Below are positions 37,153 through 45,346 of a stretch of DNA of 64,000 bases, piece by piece; position 1 is the stretch's first letter; every line of letters starts with the position of its first letter. Origin of the DNA: Streptomyces sp. CNQ-509 (lineage in GTDB: Bacteria; Actinomycetota; Actinomycetes; Streptomycetales; Streptomycetaceae); the NCBI RefSeq assembly GCF_001011035.1, contig NZ_CP011492.1, positions 2,799,501 to 2,863,500 of the forward strand, read 5' to 3'. Both the position numbers and the translations under genes were made by a program. Below the pieces are notes generated by a model, which saw only the letters and a list, made by a program, of their open reading frames with translations, did not search any database and had not been told where the DNA came from.

Positions 37153-37961
37153 GTCCCGCACTGCTGCCGCAGCGTCTCCTTGTCAGCCGCCGTCACCGGC
37201 ATCTCGTACTTGAACGCGACCTGCGCGAACCGTACGCCGTACGCGCAGCGGATCCCCTCGGCCGGCGGCAGCCACTCCTCCGGCCCCGAGTCGCCCTTCG
37301 AGGAGTTGGTGTCGCCGTCGACCGCGAGGAGGTTCAGCGGGTCGTTCGCCAACTGCTCCCGCTTCTCCTCCGCCCACGTCGCCGCGCCCATCTGCCACGC
37401 GTACGACAACGGCACCACGTGGTCTATCTGCACGTCCATCGAGGTGGACGGGCCGCGTTCGAACGCTATGTCCTTGCCGGCGTACGGGTCCGCCAGCTCC
37501 ATCGCCGCCACCACGCAGTCGTCGCCGCTCTCCATCCGGACGTCCCGGCCGTCGCGGCGCAGCAGGTCGTTGCGGGTGTCGCAGCCGTTGCCCGCCAGCG
37601 GCACGCCGGTCGCGGTGTCCATCCAGGCGTAGCCGAACTCGTCGCGGTCGTAACCGGAACCGGAGCCGCGACTCTCGGTGGCCAGGCGGCCGATGACGCC
37701 CAGGGCCGCCTCGCGGTCGGCGGCGGAGGTGAGGGGGGCCAGGCCGGGGGCGGTGCCGTCGGGGTTGTCGAGGGGGGAGGTTCCGCGGCCGGGAGCGCCG
37801 GGGCTGCCGGAGCCGCCCGGACTGCCGGGGCTCGCGGGGGCGTTGTCGGCGGGTGGCTTGTCCACCCGGTCCTCCGCGGTGTCGCAGCCCGCGGTGAAGG
37901 TCACGGTCACGGCCGAGGCGGCGGCGAGGAGCGGCGGCAGCAGGCGGCGTATTCGTATCAC
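37149..37961 (-). CDS. HNH endonuclease-fold lipoprotein (DUF1524)
   Basis: The 270-residue protein has a signal peptide with lipobox TFTAGC (Cys about 26), then a Pro/Gly/Ala linker. The DUF1524 domain (about 80-265) holds VQIDHVVPLSYAWQMGA, in which DHVVP is the HNH metal and catalytic motif, and LNLLAVDGDTNSSKGD, the second conserved block. Secreted DUF1524 proteins are probable extracellular nucleases; homologues are common in streptomycetes. Start ATG 37961. The broken HEAT gene follows with a four-base overlap. Confidence 0.93.
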   Translation of the reverse strand: MIRIRRLLPPLLAAASAVTVTFTAGCDTAEDRVDKPPADNAPASPGSPGGSGSPGAPGRGTSPLDNPDGTAPGLAPLTSAADREAALGVIGRLATESRGSGSGYDRDEFGYAWMDTATGVPLAGNGCDTRNDLLRRDGRDVRMESGDDCVVAAMELADPYAGKDIAFERGPSTSMDVQIDHVVPLSYAWQMGAATWAEEKREQLANDPLNLLAVDGDTNSSKGDSGPEEWLPPAEGIRCAYGVRFAQVAFKYEMPVTAADKETLRQQCGT

Positions 37962-38039
37962 GGCACTCGCACTTCACGTCGGGGCCGGGACCGCGGCCGG
38001 GCCCCGGCTCCGCATGCTAACGGCCACCCGCCGGGCCGC

Positions 38040-39551
38040 CTACGGGTAGACCTCCGCCCGGTCGACGGAGACGAACGCCGCGCCCGAACTCGGGTTCTTC
38101 TCGCCGGTCACCCGGATCCGTACCGTGTGCTCGCCGCGCGGCAGCACCGGGCTCACCCACTGCAACTGCTCGCCGACGCGCGGGCTGCCGTAGTAGTCGA
38201 CGCGCTGCTCCGGGCCGCCGTCGACGGAGATCGCGGCGATGCCGTTGCCGGTGTCCTTGACCGACAGCAGCGCCAGCCGCGTACCGGTGAAGCGGAACGC
38301 CGCCGTCGCGCCGGGCTCCGCGCTCCAGTGGTCGTTGCCCCAGAAGCACTGCACGGCGCAGCCGCTGCCGGAGTTCCAGTTGCCGGTGTACGTCACCTGC
38401 GGATCGGTGTCGTTGATGGCCGTGGTGCCGGGGCCCGGGTCGCCGGCCGGCAGGTCGATGGTCGCGCCCGCGGCCACGGGGGTGCCGAGGTCGGGGCGGC
38501 CGTCGGCGGTCCAGCCGATCTTCTGCACCCGGGTGGTGCGCCAACTGTAGGTGTACGTCGTGGTGTTCTTCGCGTGGTACGCGATCCAGTCCTGGCTGCC
38601 GTCCGGTGACTTGAAGAAGAAGTGGTGCCCGGGGCCGTAGACGCCCGCACCGTTGTTGCGCGAGAACATCGGGCCCGGCTCCTGCCGCCAGGCGGCGGGG
38701 TCGAGCGGGTTGGCGCCGGGGGCGAGGGACTTGGCCCAGATCGCGTAGTCGGGCTTGCCGGTGTCGCAGGCGGAGTACGTGAGGTAGAGGCGGCCGGCCG
38801 CGTTGTGGAGCGGGGTGGGGCCCTCGCGCACCTCGGGGCAGTTGCCGTCCGCGGGGAGGTAGACGCGGCCGCCGGAGAGGGTCCAGGGGTTGGACATGGG
38901 GGCGACGAAGAGCTGGTTGCCGACGCCGTCGTCGCGCTGGCCGCTCCACGCGAAGTAGAGCTTGCCGTTGTGCCGGAAGGGCTCGCCGTCGATGGCCCAG
39001 CGGTCGTTGCCGGAGTCGGCGACCTTGGCCTTGAAGTGGTACGGGCCGAGCGGGTCGTTGCCCTCGGACTCCAGCACGTACATGCGGTGGGCGGCGTCGT
39101 TGCCGTCGCTGGCGGTGTAGTAGAGGTACCAGCGGCCGCCGTCCTTGAGGAGTCCCGGCGCCCAGATCTGCTGGTTGCGGGAGGGGTCGCTGTCGCGCCA
39201 GACCTCGTGCGGGGAGGCGGTGAGGAGGGTCGCGACGGAGGGGGACTTCCACATGCGGATGGCGTCGCCCTGGGTGGTGGCGACGTAGTAGTTGCCCTGG
39301 TGGGTGACGAGGGTGGGGTCGGCGCCGGTGTTGACGGGGTTGCGGAACTGGCCGGCGGCGGCGGGTTTGGCTGCCGGGGCGGCGGCTGCCGTGGCTGCCG
39401 TGGCGCGTTCGGCGGCGGCAGCGGTGCTGTCGGTGGCCGGGGCTTCGTCGGCGGCCGCCGGCCCGAGGCCGGCCGGCACGGCGACCGCGAGCAGCGTCGC
39501 GGCCAGGGCCGGCCAGCGCCGGCGGCGGAGTCTGCGTACGGCGTGGGTCAC
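38040..39551 (-). CDS. Secreted glycoside hydrolase family 43
   Basis: The 503-residue protein starts at GTG 39551 behind GGAAGG. A signal peptide ends near GPAAA, followed by an Ala/Thr linker. The five-bladed propeller of GH43 (about residues 65-360) begins with FRNPVNTGADPTLVTHQGNY, which holds the catalytic-base Asp; the likely acid Glu lies in CPEVREGPT. A C-terminal beta-sandwich (about 375-503; VTYTGNWNSGSGCAVQCFWG) resembles a carbohydrate-binding or non-catalytic domain. GH43 enzymes cleave arabinose or xylose side chains of plant polysaccharides. A LacI-like near-palindrome, TTCAACGTTGTA, lies at 39625-39636. Confidence 0.93.
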   Translation of the reverse strand: MTHAVRRLRRRRWPALAATLLAVAVPAGLGPAAADEAPATDSTAAAAERATAATAAAAPAAKPAAAGQFRNPVNTGADPTLVTHQGNYYVATTQGDAIRMWKSPSVATLLTASPHEVWRDSDPSRNQQIWAPGLLKDGGRWYLYYTASDGNDAAHRMYVLESEGNDPLGPYHFKAKVADSGNDRWAIDGEPFRHNGKLYFAWSGQRDDGVGNQLFVAPMSNPWTLSGGRVYLPADGNCPEVREGPTPLHNAAGRLYLTYSACDTGKPDYAIWAKSLAPGANPLDPAAWRQEPGPMFSRNNGAGVYGPGHHFFFKSPDGSQDWIAYHAKNTTTYTYSWRTTRVQKIGWTADGRPDLGTPVAAGATIDLPAGDPGPGTTAINDTDPQVTYTGNWNSGSGCAVQCFWGNDHWSAEPGATAAFRFTGTRLALLSVKDTGNGIAAISVDGGPEQRVDYYGSPRVGEQLQWVSPVLPRGEHTVRIRVTGEKNPSSGAAFVSVDRAEVYP

Positions 39552-39625
39552 GGTGTGTACCTTCCGTGCGGTGCCTGTGGGGGTGTGGTGCGCAGGAGGG
39601 TGTCAGGAGGTTTGTAGCGGAGATT

Positions 39626-40789
39626 TCAACGTTGTACAACCCGTCGCGGCGTCCGCGTCCGCGACGTACCCAGATGCCACAGCAGTGCCACGCCCGTGAC
39701 CCCCGCGGCCACGGGACCCAGCCCCGCGGGGCTCAGCCCGAACCACTCCTGCGCCAGCCCGCCGAGACCGCCGCCCAGCGCCATCCCTGCGTACAGCGCC
39801 GAGGAGTTGAGCCCGAGCAGGACCGGCGCGGCGGCCGGGCCGAGCGCGACGAGCCGGTGCTGCTGCGGTACGACGACGAAGCCCACGGCCGCGCCCCAGA
39901 CCGCCGCCCAGAGCAGCGCGGGTATGAGCGCGCGGGTGGCGAGGGGGGTGAGCGCGAGCGCGAGGACCGCGAGGGCGAGCGGTCCGGTGAGGACACGCGC
40001 GGGGTCGCGGCGGTCGACGAGCCGCCCGGCGGCCGTGTTCCCGGCCAGCACACCGATCCCCCAGGCCAGCAGGACCAGCGTCAGCAGCGACTCGTCCCCG
40101 TCGGTCGCGTCGCGGAGGGCGGGGGCGACGTAGGTGTAGAGCGTGTACGTGCCGAGGAAGGCCAGCGTCGTCACGGCCAGCAGCGCCGGCACCCGCCCGC
40201 CCCGCGCGAGCGGCCGCAGCCGGTCGGCGAGCGTGGCGGGCGGCAGCCGTACGGCGGGCAGCCCGACGGCGACGCCGCCCGCCGCCACCAGCCCGGTCCC
40301 CGCGACGGCCCAGAGCGTGACGCGCCAGTCCGCGCTGCCGATCAGCGTGCCGAGCGGCAGCCCGAGCGCGGTCGCCAGCGTCAGCCCGCCGAGCACGAAC
40401 GCCAGTGCCCGGCCGCGGCGTTCGGGCGGCACGATCGCGGCGGCGGTGCCGGAGGCGGCGGAGTTGATGACACCGGCACCCACGGCGGTGACGACGCGGG
40501 CGGCCATGGCGGTCCCGTAGCCGGGGGCCAGGGCGGTGGCGGCGTTGCCGGCGACGAAGACGCCGAGCGCGATCAGCAGCGTCGCACGCCGGTCGAGCCC
40601 GCCGGTGAGCGCCCCGACGACCGGCGCGGACACGGCCATCGTCAGCGCGAAGACCGTCACGAGCTGGCCGGCCGCGGGGGTGGAGACCCCGAGGTCGGCG
40701 GCGATGGCGGGGAGGAGTCCGGCGATGACGTAGCTGTCGGTGCCGACGGCGAACGTCGCGAGGGCGAGGGGCAGGAGCTGTCTGGTCAC
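39626..40789 (-). CDS. MFS transporter (drug-efflux type)
   Basis: The 387-residue protein has 12 predicted membrane helices and MFS motifs, GALTGGLDRRATLLIALG among them. I chose GTG 40789 (MTRQLLPLALATFAVGTD); longer starts would place the ArsR operator inside the gene. It resembles the AraJ/CmlR-type efflux transporters of streptomycetes. The divergent ArsR regulator and a perfect palindrome between them make a self-contained inducible efflux pair. Ligand unknown. Confidence 0.9.
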   Translation of the reverse strand: MTRQLLPLALATFAVGTDSYVIAGLLPAIAADLGVSTPAAGQLVTVFALTMAVSAPVVGALTGGLDRRATLLIALGVFVAGNAATALAPGYGTAMAARVVTAVGAGVINSAASGTAAAIVPPERRGRALAFVLGGLTLATALGLPLGTLIGSADWRVTLWAVAGTGLVAAGGVAVGLPAVRLPPATLADRLRPLARGGRVPALLAVTTLAFLGTYTLYTYVAPALRDATDGDESLLTLVLLAWGIGVLAGNTAAGRLVDRRDPARVLTGPLALAVLALALTPLATRALIPALLWAAVWGAAVGFVVVPQQHRLVALGPAAAPVLLGLNSSALYAGMALGGGLGGLAQEWFGLSPAGLGPVAAGVTGVALLWHLGTSRTRTPRRVVQR

Positions 40790-40807
40790 GGGACGGCACC
40801 GTAGCCA

Positions 40808-40831
40808 ATACATGGATACTTGTCCATGTAT
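40808..40831. promoter_or_regulatory. ArsR operator: perfect 24-bp inverted repeat
   Basis: ATACATGGA (40808-40816) and TCCATGTAT (40823-40831) are perfect inverted repeats around TACTTG. They lie between the divergent MFS and ArsR genes. TTGTCC (40821-40826) and TAGGCT (40843-40848) could be the ArsR -35 and -10, so binding would block the promoter. Confidence 0.85.
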
Positions 40832-40880
40832 CAATGTGTGGGTAGGCTGCGGGCAGCCCCCGGAGGGAGTACGGAAGACG

Positions 40881-41216
40881 ATGCGCGAGGTGTCCCAGCC
40901 CGCGGCCGAGGCGATCCGCATGGTGGACGTGCTGCGCGCGCTCGCCGACCCGGTGCGGCTGGAGGTCGTGCTAAGGCTCGCGGCGACGGGCGAGGAGAGC
41001 TGCACCGCCATCGGCGGCGATCTCGACGTCCACCAGACGACGATGTCCCACCACTACCGCGTGCTGCGGGAGGCGGGCGTGACCTGGACGACGGTCCGGG
41101 GCCGGACGAGACTGGTGCGGCTGCGGCGGGACGACCTGGACTCCCTGTTCCCGGGCCTGCTGGACTCGGTGCTGAACGGAGCAGCGGCTTCAGACGACGC
41201 CGTCACCCGCCGCTGA
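40881..41216 (+). CDS. ArsR family repressor
   Basis: The 111-residue winged-helix regulator starts at ATG 40881, 19 bases after [26 protein letters not shown] is the usual first helix pair and HQTTMSHHYRVLREAGV the recognition helix. No metal-binding CxC or known metal sites are visible, so it probably senses a small molecule. It is divergent from the MFS gene and shares its operator. The last 14 bases overlap the end of a broken regulator on the other strand. Confidence 0.93.
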   Translation: MREVSQPAAEAIRMVDVLRALADPVRLEVVLRLAATGEESCTAIGGDLDVHQTTMSHHYRVLREAGVTWTTVRGRTRLVRLRRDDLDSLFPGLLDSVLNGAAASDDAVTRR

Positions 41217-42195
41217 GCAGGGCCTCGCCCAGGTCCGTACGCCGGTGCAGCACGCGGTGTCCGCGCCGCTCGGACCGTACGAGCCCGGCCTCGCGCAGGA
41301 CGGCGGCGTGCCGGCTGGCGCTGGCGGGCGCGACGTACAGGGCGTCGGCGATGCGGCCGGTGGACATGGGCCGGTCGAGGACTTCCAGCACGCGGGCGCG
41401 GGTGAGACCGATGAGCCGGACCAGGGAGTCGCCCTTGTCCGCCGGGGCGCTCTCGGCCGCGGGCAGCTACCCGGGGGCGGGGGTGAGCGGATAGACGAGC
41501 ACGGGCGGCAGCTCGGGGTCGGCGAGCGCGACGGGCCTGCGGGTGCAGAAGAACGACGGGATCAGCGTCAACGGCCGCCCGTCGAGGGCGAATCCCCTGC
41601 TCACCGGGTACACACACTCCAGCCGGTCCCCGCGCCAGGTCACCTCGGGGGCGAAGCTCGCCAGCAGCCCCTCCGCCCCCTCCCGCAGGGCGGCCTCGGC
41701 CCGTACGGGCCGATCGGCGGCGGCAGCCGACCGGATCGCCTCCCGGTACGGGGCCACGGCCACCGCGTAGTACCGCCGCACCGCGTCACCGAGCCGCCGC
41801 AGCGCGCCGGCGTCCCCGTCGGCCAGCCGCCGTACACCACGGGGTGGTTGGCCATGGGCACAGAGGAGCCCGATCTCCTTGCGCAACTGGGCCTTCGGGG
41901 TCCGCAGCACCTGCTCCAGCTCGGCATCCAGTGTCCGGCCGCCCCCGGCGCTGGGAGTCAGGAAGTCCGGAAAGTACGCGGCCTCGGGACACAGCCGCTG
42001 TAACGCCCCGAGGGTCTCCCCCAGCCCGGCGGCGGCCAGCTCGCCCCGCACCCGCCGCCGCCACGGATCCAGCGCGAGCGCGGCGTGCGCGGTCTGCAAC
42101 GCCTGCAAGCTGAGGACGACTTCCCACATGGGACTGACGTCCCCGGCCGACCGCAGCCGGTTGAGATCGGCAGAAGTGAACTCGATGTGAAGCAT
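41203..42195 (-). pseudogene. ArsR-like regulator (DUF5937 + HTH) with in-frame amber codon
   Basis: The frame from ATG 42195 (MLHIEFTSADLNRLR) is interrupted only by TAG at 41467-41469 and then continues to 41203. The first 242 residues match the long N-terminal domain found in streptomycete ArsR-like regulators (DUF5937). The region after the stop (SLVRLIGLTRARVLEVL, RIADALYVAPASASRHAAVL) is the winged-helix domain. A TGG (Trp) to TAG change is the simplest cause. As it stands, the DNA-binding part is lost unless read-through or restart at ATG 41391 occurs. Confidence 0.8.
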
Positions 42196-42295
42196 GATTC
42201 CCCCGTGGATGAGACGTGCGACGCACGGCCGAAGTTGCACGGCAACTTCCCGTTCACACCGCCCCGTACGCCCACGAGGGCGCCACGGAGGGGGG

Positions 42296-42541
42296 TCAGA
42301 GCCCCCGGGCGAAGGCGACGAAGTCGGCCCAGGCGTCGGGGGTGAAGGCGAGCCGGGGGCCGGCCTTGTCCTTGGAGTCCCGCACGTGAACGACGGAGGG
42401 ACAGGCGGCGACCTCGACGCAGTCGCCCGAACTGGTGCTGCTGTAGGTGGACTTGCGCCAGGAGACGGCGACCTCGATGCAGTTGTCGCCTGAGGGACTG
42501 CTGTAGCTGGACTTGAACCAGGCCAGGTCGGAGGTGTTCAT
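42296..42541 (-). CDS. DUF397 protein with two repeats
   Basis: The 81-residue protein starts at ATG 42541, overlapping the stop of the XRE regulator (ATGA). It has a partial first repeat (WFKSSYSSPSGDNCIEVA) and a full second repeat (WRKSTYSSTSSGDCVEVA to VRDSKD and FTPDAWADFVAF). DUF397 proteins nearly always lie next to XRE/DUF5753 regulators in streptomycetes and are thought to act as partners or antagonists of these; BldB-region and WhiJ-type pairs affect development. Specific role unknown. Confidence 0.93.
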   Translation of the reverse strand: MNTSDLAWFKSSYSSPSGDNCIEVAVSWRKSTYSSTSSGDCVEVAACPSVVHVRDSKDKAGPRLAFTPDAWADFVAFARGL

Positions 42542-43383
42542 AGCGCTCCTCGAATCCGCTGCAACAGGCTCACGGAATCCTCGGGGGTGAGAGCCTGCGC
42601 GCACATCCTGGCATACCGCTTCTGGAGCACACTCACAACTTTCGAGTCGGAGATCAACTGCCCGCTCTCCTGACCTTCGTTGTAAGCGTGCCAGTGGTTG
42701 TCCGGCGTCTCCAGCAGCACGATCGGGCCGTGCAACCCGGCGTGCGCCTCTCTCACCAGCGGCATGACCTGGATCTCGACATTCCGCAGCTCGGCCACCT
42801 CCAGAACATGGCCGATCAGGTCGCGGGTGACTTCCACGCCGCCAATCTGCCGCAGGAACAGGTGCTCTTCCAGGATGAAGCTGAACGCGGTGTCGGTCCG
42901 CTCACGCAACAACCGCTGCCGCTCGGCACGCGCTTCCCACTGCGCCTCGATGCGATCGTCACTCATCGGCGGCAACTGATTCATGAACGAGGACCGTGCG
43001 TAGACCTCCGTCTGCAACAGCCCAGGAATTAGCCGGCACTCGTACGTATAGAGACTGATCGCGTCCGTCTCCAGGTGGGCCCACGCCCGGAACCACCGCG
43101 CCAACCCTGGCCTTCGCACCACATGGGGCACCGACCTCCGCAGTACACCCGTGTCCCCGAGGACGGGCTCGGCCCGCTCCACGAAGTCGGGCGGTGGCAT
43201 CCGGCGACCGCCTTCGATCGAGGCCACCGTGTGCTTCGAATAGCGCACGTGGCCCCCGAGCTGCTCCCGGCTCAACCCCGCGTGTTCGCGCAGCGCTTGG
43301 ACCACCGCACCGAAGGTCCGCATGCTGTCCGACGGCTCCGGCTCACTCCCCAGCCCACTCGTCCCGGTCACATCCCCGGCCAT
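42538..43383 (-). CDS. XRE regulator with DUF5753 (Scr1/WhiJ type)
   Basis: The 281-residue protein starts at ATG 43383 behind GGGAGG. HTH_31/XRE domain at about residues 20-80 (LREHAGLSREQLGGHVRYSK); DUF5753 effector domain at about 95-275 (YECRLIPGLLQTEVYARS, EEHLFLRQIGG). It is coupled to a DUF397 gene, the standard WhiJ-like pair. Such pairs tune sporulation and antibiotic production. The tgmA/tgmB remnants and a small ATPase gene on the far side of the gene-free stretch are frequent companions. Confidence 0.93.
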   Translation of the reverse strand: MAGDVTGTSGLGSEPEPSDSMRTFGAVVQALREHAGLSREQLGGHVRYSKHTVASIEGGRRMPPPDFVERAEPVLGDTGVLRRSVPHVVRRPGLARWFRAWAHLETDAISLYTYECRLIPGLLQTEVYARSSFMNQLPPMSDDRIEAQWEARAERQRLLRERTDTAFSFILEEHLFLRQIGGVEVTRDLIGHVLEVAELRNVEIQVMPLVREAHAGLHGPIVLLETPDNHWHAYNEGQESGQLISDSKVVSVLQKRYARMCAQALTPEDSVSLLQRIRGAL

Positions 43384-43931
43384 CAGCGGCCACCTCCCAC
43401 TCACCCGGCCCGCCTTGAACACCGTGCACGCGAATACTTACGTACAGTGACGATCACCGTCCATCCCCGCCCCTTCATACAGTTGGACACGTACGCGGAC
43501 GGGCCAGGGCACTCCGAGCGGAGAAAATGGGCCGTAACTCGCGGTAACACCCCCCGATCCGGGCCGAATCAGCCCCTCAGCGCCGACTTTCACCCCTCCA
43601 GACGCACCCACCCACCCGGCAGCCGCCAGATCCGCCCCCAGGCCACCCGGAATGCGCCCCACCGCCACAAAGTCGCCGCAACAGCAACCAGAAACCCGGG
43701 CAAAACCCCCACCCAGCCCGACTCTCACCCCAGCCGAACCACCCCACCGACAGCCCCGACAAGCGGGCAGACCCCGGTGCCATCCGCCACCGACACCGGG
43801 CCCGCCCGCGCACAGCGCAGGCCCGCCTCCGGCAGCCGGCCCCCGTCACCGGACGACCGACCCGTAGATGGCTTCAAGGGACGCCGCTCCCTCCGGGCCA
43901 CCCATAGCCGCCGGTCTGTCACGGGCCGGAG
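43384..43931. other. Gene-free interval upstream of the XRE regulator
   Basis: After the XRE promoter region (43384-43450, containing the palindrome TACGTA) the sequence is CCC/ACC-rich on the plus strand and low in complexity. Open frames here lack gene-like amino acid use. From 44015 to 44554 the same is true, apart from the tandem repeat. The whole 43384-44554 stretch reads as decayed DNA. Confidence 0.6.
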
Positions 43932-44014
43932 TCCGCAGTCAAGGGTGGGGCGAAGCCCCATCGCGCAGCGACGCTCCTCGCAGCGAAGCGGAGAGGAGCG
44001 CCCTTGACGGCGGA
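43932..44014. other. Strongly folded 83-nt element (three-way junction)
   Basis: Outer arms TCCGCAGTCAAGGG (43932-43945) and CCCTTGACGGCGGA (44001-44014) pair with one mismatch. They enclose TGGGGC-GAA-GCCCCA (43946-43960) and CGCTCCTC/GAGGAGCG (43972-43979 with 43993-44000). GGGCC/GGCCC pairing continues outside (43923-43927 with 44019-44023). It may be a mobile palindromic repeat or a structured RNA; no named family is recognised. Confidence 0.7.
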
Positions 44015-44292
44015 CGCAGGCCCGCACACTCAAGAGACGGGTGGCCCGGTGGGAGCCCCAACGACACCGCCCACCCCGACTCGGACCCCCCGCACACCGG
44101 CCCACCCCACGCAGCAGACCCCGCCCGACACCGACCCCCCGCACCCGCTCCCCACAACCACCACGTACCCACCCAACGCCCACCGCACCGCCCCGCTACC
44201 CCCCGCACCGCCCCCACCGCCCCCGCGCTGTCAGACCAGCCGCATACCCTTGGGCGGGCGTGAGGGCACGAGCGGGCCGGGGACAAGCGGAC

Positions 44293-44364
44293 CGGTGACG
44301 AACACACCCGTGACGAACACACCCGTGACGACACTCCCGTGACGACACACCCGTGACGAACGGA
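44293..44364. repeat. Five tandem 14-15-bp units
   Basis: Units of CCGTGACGAACACAC type run head to tail: 44293-44307, 44308-44322, 44323-44336, 44337-44350 and 44351-44364. They are nearly identical and have no spacers, so this is not a CRISPR. They lie past the broken end of tgmB. Confidence 0.85.
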
Positions 44365-44554
44365 CCGGGGACAAGCCAGCCAACCGCAAGCGGGCCAAGT
44401 GCGCCAAGCGGGCCGCGCGGATCACCGCATCCCCGAGCCACCCCGCACGCACCCGCGCAGGCGACCACCCGAGGGCAACACCCGGCACGACACCCACCCC
44501 GGCCACCGCCCGCCCCATCACGCCGGCAGCATCCACGAAGGCCCTGACGGCTCC

Positions 44555-44928
44555 CCACGGGTGATTCACGTAGCGGGTGGCGGGCAGAGCCGCCAGCACT
44601 CCGCCGAGCCCGTACCGGGCCTGGGCGACCGCCCAGCGGGCGTCCTGCCCGGCCATGTCCCGGGGGCGGAGTTGGGGCGGGGGCGCCGCCAGTACACGGA
44701 CCGTACGCGGCTCAGATCCAGCCGGCGGCTCGAGGTGGACAGCGTGCCGGCCAGGCCGTGACTGCCGAACTCGGCGTTCACGGTCACGTGCCCGGGAAAG
44801 TCGCCCGGGTCCAGGCGAGCCACCGGCACGTGCCGCCGGTTCAACTCCGCGATCACCTCGTCGGCGCTGGCGTCGTCGAGGCGGGTGACGACCACCACCG
44901 CCGCACCGCCGCAGGGCGCGGGCGGCAT
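44555..44928 (-). pseudogene. tgmB: ATP-grasp peptide maturase (TgmB), frameshifted and truncated
   Basis: Start ATG 44928 overlaps the tgmA stop (TGATG). The first frame gives VVVVTRLDDASADEVIAEL, VARLDPGDFPGHV and VRSVYWRRPRP, the N-terminal domain of TgmB-type ATP-grasp enzymes. Restoring one base near 44657 joins it to MAGQDARWAVAQARYGLGGV and RYVNHPW in a second frame. After NHPW the family homology stops; the ATP-grasp core (about 200 residues) and the usual following methyltransferase gene are missing. The RiPP is therefore unlikely to be modified by this locus. Confidence 0.8.
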
Positions 44929-45182
44929 CAGTCGGTGTCTCCTTCCTGGTCGCTGCCCTGGTCCGAGTTGCCGTCGAGGCTCGTCAGGGTGGACGTCTCC
45001 CTGGACGTCTCCGAGCGCCTGTGCCGGTCCGTCGCCGGAACCGGCGTACCGTCCACGTCGATCCACCGGCCGGTCTGCGTGTCCGGATCCAGCACGACCG
45101 CGACCGCGGGCAGCACGGCGGCGGCCGGGTACGGGCGCATGCGGGTCAGGCCCCACGGGCGGATATCGGTCTCACCAGGCAT
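44928..45182 (-). CDS. tgmA: ATP-grasp-modified RiPP precursor (TgmA)
   Basis: The 84-residue precursor starts at ATG 45182 (MPGETDIRPWGLTRMRPYP), with GAGGAG upstream. RPWGLTRMRPYP and VVLDPDTQTGRWIDVDG are the two leader signatures of the family. The C-terminal core STLTSLDGNSDQGSDQEG holds Thr/Ser donors and Asp/Glu acceptors for the omega-ester links made by TgmB. The precursor is intact although tgmB is broken, so it may be a relic or be served by an enzyme elsewhere in the genome. Confidence 0.88.
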   Translation of the reverse strand: MPGETDIRPWGLTRMRPYPAAAVLPAVAVVLDPDTQTGRWIDVDGTPVPATDRHRRSETSRETSTLTSLDGNSDQGSDQEGDTD

Positions 45183-45346
45183 CACGGGCTTCTCCTCAGC
45201 GGCGAAGGCGGCAAGAACAGGGCTGTACGTCTCCCTCATGGTTACGGGTGGTGACTGGTACCGTCCATCCCGCCGTCGCATACCATCCGGCGCGTACGCG
45301 CGTCTGACCTGGCGAACCACCCCTTCCCCGGGCCAGATTCGGGGGT

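Noticed and set aside
33360..38609. A 1749-codon open frame on the plus strand
   Set aside because: It runs antisense through several well-supported minus-strand genes; its residues are Arg/Gly/Val-rich, as expected of third-position GC bias. Not a gene.
39625..39636. LacI-type operator TTCAACGTTGTA upstream of GH43 as a separate feature
   Set aside because: It has one mismatch, overlaps the end of the MFS gene, and no LacI gene is adjacent. It is mentioned with GH43 only.
43868..44342. Proline/threonine-rich protein on the plus strand
   Set aside because: The frame spans the folded element and repeats; composition follows the CCC/ACC bias in any frame.
44293..44364. CRISPR array
   Set aside because: Units are contiguous, with no spacers, and no cas gene is present.
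44231..44554. Continuation of the tgmB second frame as a separate gene
   Set aside because: After NHPW it has no family match and runs into the tandem repeat, giving GVFVTG-type residues.
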